DNA of 64,000 nt from Micromonospora peucetia. GTDB lineage: Bacteria; Actinomycetota; Actinomycetes; Mycobacteriales; Micromonosporaceae. Positions 17,881 through 27,672 of the stretch are shown one piece after another. The stretch spans positions 1,736,001-1,800,000 of the forward strand of contig NZ_FMIC01000002.1 of NCBI RefSeq assembly GCF_900091625.1, written 5' to 3'. Under the pieces are notes generated by a model that was not told where the DNA came from, searched no databases, and worked only from the letters and a program-made list of their open reading frames with translations. Position 1 is the stretch's first letter. Each line of letters starts with the position of its first letter. The translations under genes and the position numbers were made by a program.

Positions 17881-18755
17881 CAGATGCTCACCTCGCCCAC
17901 CCCGACGGTGGTCTGCAACCAGATCACGAAGTTCGTCCAGCCGCCGGTGACCAGCGCGAGGCCGATCAGGATCAGCAGCGCACCACCCACCCGGGTGATC
18001 CAGCGGCTGTTACGCCGGACCGCGCGGAACACCCCGAGCAGGCGCTCGAAACCCAGCCCGAAGACGACGAACGGTATTCCCAACCCGAGGCAGTACGCCA
18101 CGGCGAGCACCACGGCCCGGTTGGTCTGCCCCTCGACTGCTGCCATGCCGAGCACCGCGCCGAGCGTCGGGCCGACGCAGGGCACCCAACTGAGCGCGAA
18201 GACAGCGCCGAAGACCGGCGCGCCGAGCAGCCCGGCGGCGGGCAGCCGCTGGATGCGGAACTCCCGCTGCATCCCGGGGACCAGCCCGACGTAGCTCAGT
18301 CCGAGCACGACGATCAGCGCGCCGATGACGATCTCCAGCGTCCGCTCGTACTCGAAGAAGACCCGGCCGATGCTGGCGAAGAGGATCGCGGTGACGGTGA
18401 AGACGACGGTGAACCCGGCGATGAACAGCAGCGTGCCGGCGAGCACCCGGCCCTTGACCGCAGCCGTGGCCGGCTCGGTGCGTTCCCGCACCCCCACCCC
18501 ACCGCCGCCGCTGTCGGTGTCGGTGTCGGCGTAAGGCCCTTCCGCTACCGAATCCGTTGACGGGGGGCCCTTCCTTACACCAGGGCGGCGGGTTTCGAGG
18601 TCTGCGCCGGCGAGGCCGGTGACGTACGACAGGTAGCCCGGCACCAGCGGGAGCACGCACGGGGAGAGGAAGCTGACCAGCCCGGCGAGCGCCGCCGCGC
18701 CGATGGCGAGCAGCAGCGGACCCGACTGGGCCAGTTCCCGGAACGTCTCGCCCAT
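17880..18755 (-). CDS. ccdA: CcdA-type thiol-disulfide membrane carrier with a repeat-derived loop
   Basis: 291 residues; ATG 18755 overlaps the resA stop by one base (TGATG). CcdA moves electrons from cytosolic thioredoxin to ResA. The two redox Cys are Cys 33 in FLSPCVLPLVPGYLS and the Cys in SWVPCVGPTLGAVLG; six helices are present. Between helix 1 and helix 2 there is an insert of about 45 residues (ADLETRRPGVRKGPPSTDSV onward) that a usual CcdA lacks. Its centre (KGPPSTDSVAEGPY) is encoded by a copy of the AGGAAGGGC repeat. Reading frame is kept, so the protein is probably functional. Confidence 0.92.
   Translation of the reverse strand: MGETFRELAQSGPLLLAIGAAALAGLVSFLSPCVLPLVPGYLSYVTGLAGADLETRRPGVRKGPPSTDSVAEGPYADTDTDSGGGGVGVRERTEPATAAVKGRVLAGTLLFIAGFTVVFTVTAILFASIGRVFFEYERTLEIVIGALIVVLGLSYVGLVPGMQREFRIQRLPAAGLLGAPVFGAVFALSWVPCVGPTLGAVLGMAAVEGQTNRAVVLAVAYCLGLGIPFVVFGLGFERLLGVFRAVRRNSRWITRVGGALLILIGLALVTGGWTNFVIWLQTTVGVGEVSI
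18532..18577. repeat. interspersed AGGAAGGGC-type palindromic repeat, copy 2, inside ccdA
   Basis: TAAGGCCCTTCCGCTACCGA, then ATCCGTTGACGG and GGGCCCTTCCTTA. It is the same element as at 33364 and 38511, here in frame within the first hydrophilic loop of ccdA. Confidence 0.85.
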
Positions 18756-19330
18756 CAGCGTGAACCGTTGGGCGCCGGCTGCTCGGCCGCGATCCGCTCG
18801 ACGATGGGCTGGAGGCCTTCCTGCTTCACCGCCGCCCGGATCACCACGGCGATCCGGCCGTCCCGGTCCAGCACGATGGTGGCCGGGATGGTGTTCGGCG
18901 CGATGTCCAGGGCGAGCGCCAACCGGCTCGGCGGGTCGAACAGGCTCGGGTAGGTGACCTTGAAGCTCTCCTCGAAGGCGAGCGCCTTGTCCCGCTGGTC
19001 CTGGATGTTGATGCCCAGGAAGGTCACCCCGGAGGCCTTCGTGGCCTGGTAGGTGTTCTCCAGGTCGTCCGCCTCGGCCCGGCACGGCGCGCACCACGAG
19101 CCCCAGAAGTTGACCACCACGACCTGGCCGCGGTCCTTCGCCACGTCGTGGCTGCCGCCGGTGAGCAGCTCACCGGCGAGCTTCGGGGCGGCCGAACGCT
19201 GGTCGGGGGCGCACTCGATGATGCCGTCCCGGTTGTCGCAGGCATCCTCCCGGTCACGCGACGTGCAGCCGGCCAGCGCCACCGTCACGACGGTGGCGAG
19301 CAGACCCGCGGTCCACCTCCGGGCGGTCAT
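18755..19330 (-). CDS. resA: ResA/TlpA-type thioredoxin lipoprotein
   Basis: 191 residues from ATG 19330, which shares a base with the upstream phosphatase stop. Signal peptide with lipobox VALAGC (Cys 22) predicts an outer-face lipoprotein. The thioredoxin active site is WCAPC (Cys 80 and Cys 83) in VVVNFWGSWCAPCR, with the cis-Pro segment NTIPATIVLDRDGRI. ResA reduces the CXXCH haem-binding motif of apocytochrome c, using electrons from CcdA, encoded immediately downstream. Extra Cys residues in the N-terminal part (DACDNRDGIIECAPD) may form a structural disulfide. Confidence 0.92.
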   Translation of the reverse strand: MTARRWTAGLLATVVTVALAGCTSRDREDACDNRDGIIECAPDQRSAAPKLAGELLTGGSHDVAKDRGQVVVVNFWGSWCAPCRAEADDLENTYQATKASGVTFLGINIQDQRDKALAFEESFKVTYPSLFDPPSRLALALDIAPNTIPATIVLDRDGRIAVVIRAAVKQEGLQPIVERIAAEQPAPNGSR

Positions 19331-19977
19331 CAGGCCCCCTTGGCCGTCCTGGCCGTCGCCGACATCGCGATCAGGTGGGCGGCAGGCTCGGAGTAGCCGA
19401 TGCCGGCCACCTTGGCGCCGTCGAAGTGGAAGGAGGTGAGGCTGGCCAGCCCGCACTGGCGCCGGCGCGGGTCGTGCCAGAGCCGCTTGCGCTCGACATG
19501 CCGGCGCAGCGTCCAGATCGGGAGCTGGTGCGAGACCAGCACGGCCTCACGCCCCTCGGCAGCCACCCGGGCGGCGTGCACGGCGGCGAACATCCGCTCC
19601 GCGATGGCCCGGTAGGCCTCGCCCCAGGACGGGGTGACCGGGTCCCGCAGCACCCACCAGTTGCGCGGGTCGCGGAACGAGCCGTCACCGGGCGATACCT
19701 TCTTGCCCTCGAACCAGTTGGCGCTCTCGATGAGCCGCTCGTCCACGCCGACCGGCAGCCCGAACTGGGCCGCGATCGGCTCGGCCGTCTGCTGGGCGCG
19801 TTCCAGCGGGCTGGCCACCACGTGCACGACCTCCCGCTCAGCCAGCCCCTGCGCGGCGGCCTTCGCCATCTGCACGCCGAGCTCAGAGAGCCGGAAGCCC
19901 GGCAGCCGGCCGTAGAGGATGCCGTCCGGGTTGTGCACCTCGCCGTGCCGCAGCACGTGGACCACCGTCTTGCTCAC
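19330..19977 (-). CDS. histidine phosphatase (phosphoglycerate mutase-like) family protein
   Basis: 215 residues from GTG 19977 (VSKTVVHVLRHGE); a GGGGG run precedes it. The frame stays open to 20088 but that part is repeat-derived. The catalytic phospho-histidine is in LRHGEVHNP (His 11), with the partner SPLERAQQTAEPIA and the second His in AVLVSHQLPIW. Substrate is unknown; it may be a housekeeping phosphatase rather than glycolytic mutase because the mutase-specific insert is lacking. It is first in the TGATG-coupled cytochrome c operon, an arrangement seen in other actinobacteria. Confidence 0.87.
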   Translation of the reverse strand: MSKTVVHVLRHGEVHNPDGILYGRLPGFRLSELGVQMAKAAAQGLAEREVVHVVASPLERAQQTAEPIAAQFGLPVGVDERLIESANWFEGKKVSPGDGSFRDPRNWWVLRDPVTPSWGEAYRAIAERMFAAVHAARVAAEGREAVLVSHQLPIWTLRRHVERKRLWHDPRRRQCGLASLTSFHFDGAKVAGIGYSEPAAHLIAMSATARTAKGA

Positions 19978-19980
19978 CGC

Positions 19981-20104
19981 TGCACCCCCTTCGTTCGCGA
20001 CTGCGGGGCTCGCAGACCCGGCTCGCTCCTCGCGCTCACCGCTGCACCCCCTTCGTTCGCGACTGCGGGGCTCGCAGACCCGGCTCACTCCTCGCGCTCA
20101 CCGC
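19981..20104. repeat. 62-bp tandem duplication between hemL and phosphatase gene
   Basis: TGCACCCCCTTCGTTCGCGA at 19981 begins a 62-base unit that is repeated from 20043 with one mismatch. The two copies fill the gap between the hemL stop (TAG, 20104-20106) and the phosphatase start. Confidence 0.85.
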
Positions 20105-21441
20105 TACCCCCCGTGACCTGCCGCTGCCGCTGCGTTGGCCGCCACCGGCAGTGCGGCGGCGATCTGCTCCAGAGCGGCGTCGTCCAGCGCCGCCGACACG
20201 AACCACGCCTCGAACGCGCTCGGCGGCAGGTAGACGCCGCTGGCGAGCATCGCGTGGAAGAACGCCTTGAACGCGGGCACCTGCTGGGTGCGTGCGCTGT
20301 CGTAGTCGACCACATCGGCGTCGGTGAAGAAGATCGAGAACATGTTTCCCGCGTACGACAGCCGGTGCGGAACCCCGGCGGCGGCGAGCGCGTCGGCGGC
20401 GAGCCTGCCCACGCCGGCGGCCAGGTCGTCCAGCCTGCGGTAGAGCGCTTCGTCGGCCAGCCGCAGGGTGGCCAGGCCGGCGGCACAGGCCAGCGGGTTA
20501 CCGGAGAGGGTGCCGGCCTGGTAGACCGGGCCGGCGGGGGCCAGTCTTTCCATGATCTCCGCGCGCCCGCCGAACGCCGCGGCCGGCAGCCCACCCCCCA
20601 TGACCTTGCCGTACGTCCACAGGTCCGCGTCGGAGGGGTCGAGGCCATGCCAACCGGCGCGGGAGACCCGGAACCCGGTCATCACCTCGTCGACGATGAG
20701 CAGCGCGCCGTGCGCGTGCGCGATCCGGGCGAGCTGGGTGTTGAAACCGTCGCGCGGGGCGATCACGCCCATGTTGCCGGCGGCGGCCTCGGTGATGATC
20801 GCGGCGATGTGCTGGCCCTCGGCGGCGAACGCCTGCTCCACAGCGGCGACGTCGTTGTACGGCAGCACGATCGTGTCACCCGCCGCCGCGCCGGTCACCC
20901 CCGGCGAGTCGGGCAGCCCGAGGGTGGCCACCCCCGAACCGGCGGCGGCCAGCAGGCCGTCGGAGTGCCCGTGGTAGCAGCCGGAGAACTTCACGATCCG
21001 GGGGCGGCCGGTGAAGCCGCGCGCCAGCCGGATCGCCGACATGGTGGCCTCGGTGCCGGAGTTGACCAGCCGGACCTGCTCGACCGGGGTGCGGTCGACG
21101 ATCTCGGCAGCCAACTCGACCTCGCCCGGGGTGGGGGTGCCGAAGCTGGTGCCCCGGGTCGCGGCCGACCTGATGGCCTCCACGACCTCCGGGTGCGCGT
21201 GGCCGAGGATCAGCGGACCCCAGGAGGAAACCAGGTCGACGTAGCGCCGGTCGTCGGCGTCGTAGAGCCAGGGCCCCTCCCCCCGGACCATGAAACGCGG
21301 CGTGCCGCCGACGGCACGGAACGCGCGCACGGGGGAGTTCACCCCGCCGGGCACGATGGCCTTGGCGCGGTCGAACAGGGCCTCGGAGGCCGGTGCGTCG
21401 GCCGGGTAGCGGCCGGATCCGGCGGGAAACATATCGGTCAC
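20104..21441 (-). CDS. hemL: glutamate-1-semialdehyde 2,1-aminomutase
   Basis: 445 residues, full length. Converts glutamate-1-semialdehyde to 5-aminolevulinate, the committed precursor of haem. The PLP-binding Lys 279 is in [17 protein letters not shown]; other conserved parts are [46 protein letters not shown] and [12 protein letters not shown]. Ends with an Ala-rich tail. It lies upstream of the cytochrome c maturation operon on the same strand, which makes sense because both supply haem proteins. Confidence 0.95.
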   Translation of the reverse strand: MTDMFPAGSGRYPADAPASEALFDRAKAIVPGGVNSPVRAFRAVGGTPRFMVRGEGPWLYDADDRRYVDLVSSWGPLILGHAHPEVVEAIRSAATRGTSFGTPTPGEVELAAEIVDRTPVEQVRLVNSGTEATMSAIRLARGFTGRPRIVKFSGCYHGHSDGLLAAAGSGVATLGLPDSPGVTGAAAGDTIVLPYNDVAAVEQAFAAEGQHIAAIITEAAAGNMGVIAPRDGFNTQLARIAHAHGALLIVDEVMTGFRVSRAGWHGLDPSDADLWTYGKVMGGGLPAAAFGGRAEIMERLAPAGPVYQAGTLSGNPLACAAGLATLRLADEALYRRLDDLAAGVGRLAADALAAAGVPHRLSYAGNMFSIFFTDADVVDYDSARTQQVPAFKAFFHAMLASGVYLPPSAFEAWFVSAALDDAALEQIAAALPVAANAAAAAGHGG

Positions 21442-21712
21442 GATGCCGCCATTGTGTCAGCGTCGGATGGCGAATCGGCAGGCACCCCGCACCGGGGTTA
21501 CCCGGCTCACCCGGGCCGGCCCCGCCTCCGGTGTCGCGGCGGACTGGTTCCTGCGCCCGGCGCGGGCTCGCTCCCGTAGTCGCGGCGGGTTGGTTCCGGC
21601 GCCCGGCGCGGGTTCGCTCCCGTTCTCGGGAGCGGGTCGTTCCGCCCGACGGGGCTCGGGTCGCCACCCCGCTCGACAGGCCGGGTCGTCCGGATCGCGC
21701 TAGGCTGACCCG
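21442..21712. repeat. 46-bp imperfect tandem duplication with hairpin in divergent region
   Basis: Between hemL (minus) and the STAS gene (plus). TGGTTCC units recur at 21545 and 21591 inside 46-base repeats rich in GCGCCCGGCGCGGG. The second unit ends in a perfect 8-bp hairpin, CGCTCCCG-TTCT-CGGGAGCG (21615-21634). No gene seen; both promoters must lie here. Confidence 0.6.
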
Positions 21713-22048
21713 GTGGATCGTGCCGAACTGTCCATCACGCTACACCGGACGGGCGATGAAGCTGTGCTTCGCCTGGCCGGTGAGATCGACATGCTCACGG
21801 CCGCTCAGCTGTCGACCGTCGTCAACGAGGTGCTCGTCGACCCGCCGCCGCGGATCGTCCTCGACCTCGGCGGGGTCACCTTCTGCGACTCGCAGGGCCT
21901 GGGCACCCTCGTCGTACTCAGCCGCAAGGCCAGCCACGCGCAGAGCCTGCTGATGCTGACCAACGTCGGCGAATTCCTGATCCGCGTCCTGGACATCACC
22001 GGCCTGCGTAGCGCCCTGATGATCCGCAACGACCAGACCACCGGCTGA
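21713..22048 (+). CDS. STAS-domain anti-sigma factor antagonist
   Basis: 111 residues, GTG start. A single STAS domain of the SpoIIAA/RsbV type: LRLAGEIDMLTAAQL, then the switch serine in VTFCDSQGLGTLVVL (Ser 60). Phosphorylation of this Ser by an anti-sigma kinase normally frees the kinase to bind sigma, and PP2C phosphatases reverse it. The nearest candidate phosphatase is the SpoIIE-type protein at 27.7 kb. It is monocistronic here. Confidence 0.85.
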   Translation: MDRAELSITLHRTGDEAVLRLAGEIDMLTAAQLSTVVNEVLVDPPPRIVLDLGGVTFCDSQGLGTLVVLSRKASHAQSLLMLTNVGEFLIRVLDITGLRSALMIRNDQTTG

Positions 22049-22547
22049 CCCACCCGTTCCTGGCCCTCTGCACGCCCCGACAGGCCGGCCCGCCAACCAC
22101 CCAGCCGCCCCAACCACGACTCTCGCCCGGCCCGCCCCGCTCTGCCTCAGCTCACCCGGCCTGCCTCAGCCCGGCCCGCATCAGCCCAGTCCAGCCCGCC
22201 TCAGCCCAGCCCACCCTCGCCGCACCGCCCCGACCCGACTACGCCCCGGCCTCAGCCCAGCCCGGCCCGCTCTCGGCGGCCCAGCCCGTCCCGGCCAGGC
22301 CTGCCCTCGACCCGCTCGGTCCGTCGATCTTGCACTTTCAGCCCTCGTTAATCGGCATTTGACCGCTATGCCGGGGCACAAAGCGCAAGATCGGCGCGGG
22401 ACAGGTCGGCGCGGACAGGTCGGCGCGGACAGGTCGGCGCGGGACAGGTCGGCGCGGGAGGGTGGGGTGGGATGGCAGGTCAGCGTGGGGTGGGGCAGGG
22501 GGTGGGGTGGTGGGGTGGTGGGGTGGGCTGCTCTCGCATCATCGCTG
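22049..22547. repeat. 499-base gap: strand-biased low complexity, hairpin, tandem 14/15-mers and G-rich tract
   Basis: No gene is supported. From 22060 to 22320 the plus strand is C-rich with irregular CAGCCCAGCCCGCCT repeats. A hairpin follows at 22324-22393. Then GGCGCGGGACAGGTC/GGCGCGGACAGGTC units recur about five times (22393-22459). The end is a tract of GGGGTGGGGTGG (22455-22527) with many runs of three or more G, capable of forming a G-quadruplex. Flanking genes are convergent. Confidence 0.7.
22324..22393. terminator. CGATCTTGC hairpin between convergent genes
   Basis: CGATCTTGCACTTT at 22324-22337 pairs with AAAGCGCAAGATCG at 22380-22393 (13 of 14). The arms match the inverted repeat within the prenyltransferase gene at 11130. 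Position suggests a bidirectional terminator-like element. Confidence 0.6.
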
Positions 22548-23102
22548 TCAGGGGGTGTTGCCCCAGCGGGCCTGCTCCAGGAGGCGCACCGCGCGGTCGG
22601 AGGCGTCCGGGTCGTCCGTGCGTAGCATCGCGGTGGCCTCGTCGACCGCGTCGGTCAGCACCCGCCACTGCGCGTCGCGCTCCCGCACCAGATCCGACTG
22701 GGCCGCGAGCTGCCGGGTCTTCACCCACAGCTCGACGAAGACCGACACCTTGGCCCGCAGCACCCACGGGTCGAACGGCTTGGTCAGGTAGTCGACCGCG
22801 CCGACCGCGTAACCACGCAGCGCGAGCTGGGCGTCCCGGTCGGCGGCGGTGAGGAAGATGATCGGTACGTGCCGCGTACGCTCGCGCCGCTTGATGTGGC
22901 TGGCCGTCTCGAAGCCGTCCATGTCCGGCATCTGGGCATCCAGCAGGATCACCGCGAAGTCGTCGACCAGCAGTTGCTTCAGGGCCGCCTCGCCACTCTC
23001 GACAGCGACGGACTGGACCGGCAGCCCCTGGAGAATCGCCTCCAGTGCCATCAGGTTCTCCCGGCGGTCGTCCACCAGCAGCGCCTTTGCCATCTGGGTC
23101 AC
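22548..23102 (-). CDS. response regulator, receiver domain with helical tail
   Basis: 184 residues; GTG 23102 overlaps the kinase stop by 4 bases (GTGA). The receiver domain has LLVDDRRENL, the phospho-Asp in VILLDAQMPDMDG, IIFLTAADRD and the Lys in DYLTKPFDP. There is no DNA-binding output; about 55 C-terminal residues are helical (AKVSVFVELWVKTRQLAAQS). It is therefore likely a single-domain phosphorelay or partner-switching protein, acting with the large hybrid kinase encoded just upstream. Confidence 0.9.
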   Translation of the reverse strand: MTQMAKALLVDDRRENLMALEAILQGLPVQSVAVESGEAALKQLLVDDFAVILLDAQMPDMDGFETASHIKRRERTRHVPIIFLTAADRDAQLALRGYAVGAVDYLTKPFDPWVLRAKVSVFVELWVKTRQLAAQSDLVRERDAQWRVLTDAVDEATAMLRTDDPDASDRAVRLLEQARWGNTP

Positions 23103-26100
23103 GAACTCTCCTCGGTTCGGCTGCCGCTGATCCAGGACGACATGAGTTCGATCAACTCGTCCAGGTCGACGGGCTTGGTGATGTAGTCACTTCCCCCGGC
23201 CGCCAGCGCCGACTCGCGGTCGCCGGGCATGGCCTTCGCGGTCAGGAAGACGATCGGCAGGTCGGCGAACCGGTGGTTGCGCCTGATCTGTCGGGTCGTC
23301 TCGTACCCGTCCTGATCGGGCATCATCGCATCCATCAGGACAATGTCCACCTCCGGATGCTCGGCCAGCAGGCGGACGCCGTCCGCACCGTTGTCCGAGT
23401 ACAACACGGTCAGCCCGTGCAGTTCCAACGCGCTGGTCAGCGCGAAGACGTTCCGGACGTCGTCGTCGACGATCAGCACGGTGGCCCCGTCCAGCCGCCG
23501 GGTGGCCGGCGTGGAGGCCGCTACGGGCAACTCCAGCGGCGGCATCAGCAGTGAGGACGGCAGTCCGGCCCGCGCCGGTGACGGCGGCAGTGGCGCGACC
23601 ACCGCGTCCGGGGCGAGCACGTCCGGCACGAAGAGGGTGAACGTTGAGCCCTGCCCGGGTGCCGACGCCACCACGATGCTGCCGCCCAGCAGGCGGGCCA
23701 GGTCCCGGCTGATCGACAGCCCCAGCCCCGTACCGCCGTAGCGACGGCTGGTGGTGCCGTCAGCCTGCTGGAACGCCTCGAAGATCAGTGACAGCTTGTC
23801 GTCGGAGATGCCGATGCCGGTGTCGACCACCGTGAATGCGATGACCTGCTGCGCGTTGGTCAGGGCCGGCACGTCGAAGATCGTGTTGTCGGGCGCCGTC
23901 GCGATCCGCAGCGTCACCGCGCCGTTGTCGGTGAACTTGACCGCGTTGGAGAGCATGTTGCGCAGGATCTGCTGGAGTCGCTGGGCGTCGGTGACCAGCG
24001 CCGCCGGCAGGTCTTTGCTGATCCGCACCTGGAAGTCCAGGCCCTTCTCCTCGGCCTGCGGCACGAACGCCTGCTCCACGTAGCCGCGGATCTCGTCGAA
24101 CCGGACCTCGGTGGGCTCGACGTCCATCCGCCCCGCCTCGATCTTCGACAGGTCCAGGATGTCGTCGATCAGCGACAGCAGGTCGGAACCGGCGCCGTGG
24201 ATCGTCCGGGCGAACTCGATCTGCTTCGGCGTGAGGTTCCGCTCCGAGTTCTCAGCCAGCAGCCGGGCCAGCAGCAGCAGTGAGTTCAACGGGGTACGCA
24301 GTTCGTGGCTCATGTTGGCCAGGAACTCCGACTTGTACGCCGACGCCCTCGTGAGCTGCTGGGCCTTCTCCTCCAGGCCGAGCCGGGCCAACTCGATCTC
24401 CCGGTTCTTCGTCTCGATGTTGCCCTTCTGTTCCGAGAGCAGCTGCGCCTTGTCCTCCAGCTCGGCGTTGGTGCGCTGAAGCTCCGCCGACTGCTCCTGC
24501 AACTCGTGGGCGAGCCGCTGGGACTGCGCCAGCAGTTCCTCCGTACGCCGGTTGGCCTGGATGGTGTTGACCGCGACGCCGGTGGTGAGCACGAGCCGCT
24601 CCAGGAACGACAGGTGCAGCTCGGAGAAGGCCGCCACGCTGGCGAACTCGATGACCCCGAGCAACTCGCCCTCGAAGAGCACGGGCAGCACGACCAGATC
24701 GGCCGGCGGGGTCTCGGCGAGCCCGGAGCGGAGCATCAGCTTGCCGTCCGGCGCCGCGCCCATCCGGATCGTGCGGCGGGACAGGGCGGTCTGGCCGACC
24801 AGCCCCTCGCCGGGGCCGAAGGTGACCTCCTGTCCCCGGGCGACGTAGCCGTACGAGGCGGTCAACCGCAGCCGCATCACGCCCTCGGACGTGTCCGCCA
24901 GGAAGAACGCGCCGAGCTGCCCGTCGACCAGCGGAGTCACCTCCATCATGATCATGCGGCAGACCTCGCCCAGGTCGCGCTGCCCCTGGAGCAGGCCGCC
25001 GATCCGGGCCAGGTTCGAGTCGAGCCAGCCCTGCTCGGCGTTCTTCTTGGTCGTCTCCCGGAGGGTGACGATCATCTGGTTGATGTTGTCCTTCAGTTCG
25101 GCGACCTCGCCCTGCGCCTTGACCGCGATCCGCTGGGTCAGGTCGCCCCGGGTCACCGAGGTGGAGACCTGCGCGATGGCGCGCAGCTGGGTGGTTAGGG
25201 TCGAGGCGAGCTGGTTGACGTTCTCGGTGAGGTCCCGCCAGGTGCCCGAGACGCCCTTCACCTGGGCCTGACCGCCGAGCTTGCCCTCCGAGCCGACCTC
25301 GCGGGCGACCCGGGTCACCTCGTCGGCGAATGACGACAGCTGGTCCACCATCGTGTTGACCGTCGACTTCAACTCCAGGATCTCGCCCTGGGCGTCAACG
25401 GTGATCTTCTGCGACAGGTCACCCTTCGCCACCGCCGTGGTGACCGACGCGATGTTGCGCACCTGCGACGTCAGGTTCGACGCCATCGAGTTCACGTTGT
25501 CGGTCAGATCCCGCCAGGTGCCAGAAACGCCCTTCACCTGGGCCTGACCGCCGAGCTTGCCCTCCGTACCCACCTCACGGGCGACCCGGGTCACCTCGTC
25601 GGCGAATGACGACAACTGGTCCACCATCGTGTTCACCGTCGACTTCAACTCCAGGATCTCGCCCCGGGCATCCACGGTGATCTTCTGCGACAGGTCACCC
25701 TTCGCCACCGCCGTGGAGACCTGGGCGATGTTGCGCACCTGGGCGGTCAGGTTCGACGCCATCGAGTTCACGTTGTCGGTCAGGTCCCGCCACGTACCGG
25801 CGACCCCCCGCACCTGGGCCTGGCCGCCGAGCTTGCCCTCCGTACCGACCTCGCGGGCCACCCGGGTCACCTCGTCGGCGAACGACGACAACTGGTCCAC
25901 CATCGTGTTCACCGTCGACTTCAACTCCAGGATCTCGCCCCGGGCATCCACGGTGATCTTCTGCGACAAGTCACCCTTCGCCACCGCCGTGGTGACCGAC
26001 GCGATGTTGCGCACCTGCGACGTCAGGTTCGACGCCATCGAGTTCACGTTGTCGGTCAGATCCCGCCAGGTGCCCGAGACACCCTTCACCTGGGCCTGGC

Positions 26101-27463
26101 CGCCCAGCTTGCCCTCCGTACCCACCTCACGGGCCACCCGGGTCACCTCGTCGGCGAACGACGACAACTGGTCCACCATCGTGTTCACCGTCGACTTCAA
26201 CTCCAGGATCTCGCCCTGGGCGTCAACCGTGATCTTCTGCGACAGGTCACCCTTCGCCACTGCGGTGGAGACCTGGGAGATGTTGCGGACCTGACTGGTC
26301 AGGTTGCCGGCGAGCTGGTTGACGTTCTCGGTCAGGTCCCGCCAGGTGCCCGAGACACCGCGCACCTGGGCCTGACCGCCCAGCTTGCCCTCGATGCCCA
26401 CCTCGCGGGCCACCCGGGTCACCTCGTCGGCGAACGACGACAACTGGCCCACCATCGTGTTGACGGTGTCCTTGAGCTCCAGGATCTCGCCCTGCGCCGC
26501 CACGGTGATCTTCTGCGACAGGTCGCCCCGGGCCACCGCCGTGGAGACCTGGGCGATGTTGCGCACCTGGGCGGTCAGGTTCGACGCCATCGAGTTGACG
26601 CTGTCGGTCAGGTCCTTCCAGGTGCCGGCCACGTTCGGCACCTCGGCCTGGCCGCCGAGCTTGCCCTCCGTACCCACCTCGCGGGCCACCCGGGTCACCT
26701 GCTCGGCGAAGAGTCGCAGGGTGTCGGTGAGGTAGTTCATCGTGTCGGCCAGCTCGGCGACCTCGCCGCGCGCGCTGACCGTGATCTTCTGCGACAGGTC
26801 GCCCTTGGCCACCGCCGTCGCCACCTGCGAGATCGACCGCACCTGGCCGGTCAGGTTCGACGCCATGGTGTTCACCGAGTCGGTGAGGTCCTTCCAGGTG
26901 CCGGCAACGCCGCGCACGTCGGCCTGGCCGCCCAGCTTGCCCTCGGTGCCCACCTCCCGTGCCACCCGGGTGACCTCGTTCGAGAAGGACGAGAGCTGGT
27001 CGACCATCGTGTTGACCGTGCGGCCGATCCGCAGGTACTCACCGCGCAGCGGCCGGCCGTCGATCTCCAGGGCCATGTGCTGGGTGAGGTCGCCGTCGGC
27101 CACCGCGACGATGACCCGGGCGATCTCGGTGGTCGGCCGGCCCAGGTCGTCGATCAGTGAGTTGACCGCCCGCTGCCCCTCCGCCCAGGAGCCGTCCAGG
27201 CCCTCGTCGTCCAGGCGCTCGGTGAGCCGGCCGTCCCGGCCGACGATCCGGCTGATCCGCCGCAGGTCGAGGTACTGCCGCTCCTGGAGCGACACGACCT
27301 CGTTGAAGGCGTCCGCGACCTCACCGGCCCGGCCCGCCCGGCGGGGCAGCCGGACCTTCAGGTCGCCCCGGCGGACCCGCAGCAGCGCTTCGGTCAGCTC
27401 GCCGAGGAGCGCCTCGTGGTCGGGCGCGGACGGATCCACGGTCGCCGACTGTTTCGTGGTCAT
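23099..27463 (-). CDS. giant soluble hybrid histidine kinase with tandem HAMP array, GAF, HisKA, HATPase and receiver
   Basis: 1454 residues from ATG 27463 (MTTKQS); the preceding in-frame ATG 27466 is possible. No membrane segment is seen. Residues about 70-850 are a chain of HAMP modules with a 92-residue period; the segment EGKLGGQA occurs seven times. Then a GAF domain ([19 protein letters not shown]), a coiled coil ([21 protein letters not shown]), HisKA with His 1053 in [10 protein letters not shown], HATPase boxes ([24 protein letters not shown]) and a C-terminal receiver with Asp 1378 in [12 protein letters not shown]. The design matches fungal group III (Nik1/Os-1) osmosensor kinases and long-HAMP kinases of actinobacteria. 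The next gene is a stand-alone receiver. HAMP number and near-identical DNA repeats suggest recent expansion. Confidence 0.93.
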   Translation of the reverse strand: MTTKQSATVDPSAPDHEALLGELTEALLRVRRGDLKVRLPRRAGRAGEVADAFNEVVSLQERQYLDLRRISRIVGRDGRLTERLDDEGLDGSWAEGQRAVNSLIDDLGRPTTEIARVIVAVADGDLTQHMALEIDGRPLRGEYLRIGRTVNTMVDQLSSFSNEVTRVAREVGTEGKLGGQADVRGVAGTWKDLTDSVNTMASNLTGQVRSISQVATAVAKGDLSQKITVSARGEVAELADTMNYLTDTLRLFAEQVTRVAREVGTEGKLGGQAEVPNVAGTWKDLTDSVNSMASNLTAQVRNIAQVSTAVARGDLSQKITVAAQGEILELKDTVNTMVGQLSSFADEVTRVAREVGIEGKLGGQAQVRGVSGTWRDLTENVNQLAGNLTSQVRNISQVSTAVAKGDLSQKITVDAQGEILELKSTVNTMVDQLSSFADEVTRVAREVGTEGKLGGQAQVKGVSGTWRDLTDNVNSMASNLTSQVRNIASVTTAVAKGDLSQKITVDARGEILELKSTVNTMVDQLSSFADEVTRVAREVGTEGKLGGQAQVRGVAGTWRDLTDNVNSMASNLTAQVRNIAQVSTAVAKGDLSQKITVDARGEILELKSTVNTMVDQLSSFADEVTRVAREVGTEGKLGGQAQVKGVSGTWRDLTDNVNSMASNLTSQVRNIASVTTAVAKGDLSQKITVDAQGEILELKSTVNTMVDQLSSFADEVTRVAREVGSEGKLGGQAQVKGVSGTWRDLTENVNQLASTLTTQLRAIAQVSTSVTRGDLTQRIAVKAQGEVAELKDNINQMIVTLRETTKKNAEQGWLDSNLARIGGLLQGQRDLGEVCRMIMMEVTPLVDGQLGAFFLADTSEGVMRLRLTASYGYVARGQEVTFGPGEGLVGQTALSRRTIRMGAAPDGKLMLRSGLAETPPADLVVLPVLFEGELLGVIEFASVAAFSELHLSFLERLVLTTGVAVNTIQANRRTEELLAQSQRLAHELQEQSAELQRTNAELEDKAQLLSEQKGNIETKNREIELARLGLEEKAQQLTRASAYKSEFLANMSHELRTPLNSLLLLARLLAENSERNLTPKQIEFARTIHGAGSDLLSLIDDILDLSKIEAGRMDVEPTEVRFDEIRGYVEQAFVPQAEEKGLDFQVRISKDLPAALVTDAQRLQQILRNMLSNAVKFTDNGAVTLRIATAPDNTIFDVPALTNAQQVIAFTVVDTGIGISDDKLSLIFEAFQQADGTTSRRYGGTGLGLSISRDLARLLGGSIVVASAPGQGSTFTLFVPDVLAPDAVVAPLPPSPARAGLPSSLLMPPLELPVAASTPATRRLDGATVLIVDDDVRNVFALTSALELHGLTVLYSDNGADGVRLLAEHPEVDIVLMDAMMPDQDGYETTRQIRRNHRFADLPIVFLTAKAMPGDRESALAAGGSDYITKPVDLDELIELMSSWISGSRTEESS
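25205..26990. repeat. 276-bp in-frame tandem repeats encoding HAMP modules
   Basis: Units of 276 bases (for example GCGACCCGGGTCACCTCGTC at 25305 and 25581) are almost identical over 1.6 kb of the kinase gene. Identity between adjacent units at DNA level is far higher than needed for the domain, pointing to gene conversion or recent duplication. Confidence 0.88.
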
Positions 27464-27672
27464 CATTCCTCGCTCAGGTCGGGGCGACCGGCTCCTGCCG
27501 ACACCGGCCATCCCATCATTGTGCCCGTGCTCTCGTCCGCGCCACGCCCACGCCCACGCGCCCGAAGGCCGAGGGCGGGGCTGGCGGGACGGGCGAGGTG
27601 GGTGGGGGCGGGCGAGGCGCCCGTACGGGGATCGGCTTGGCGCTTGCGCCGGTGGCGGTGGAGGATACGGGG

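Noticed and set aside
19375..21579. A 734-codon plus-strand frame across the phosphatase and hemL genes
   Set aside because: It is antisense to two genes with intact catalytic motifs and shows no recognisable domain.
25205..26990. Regular 276-base repeats that could suggest a CRISPR or satellite array
   Set aside because: They are in frame in a kinase gene and encode HAMP modules; no short repeat-spacer pattern exists.
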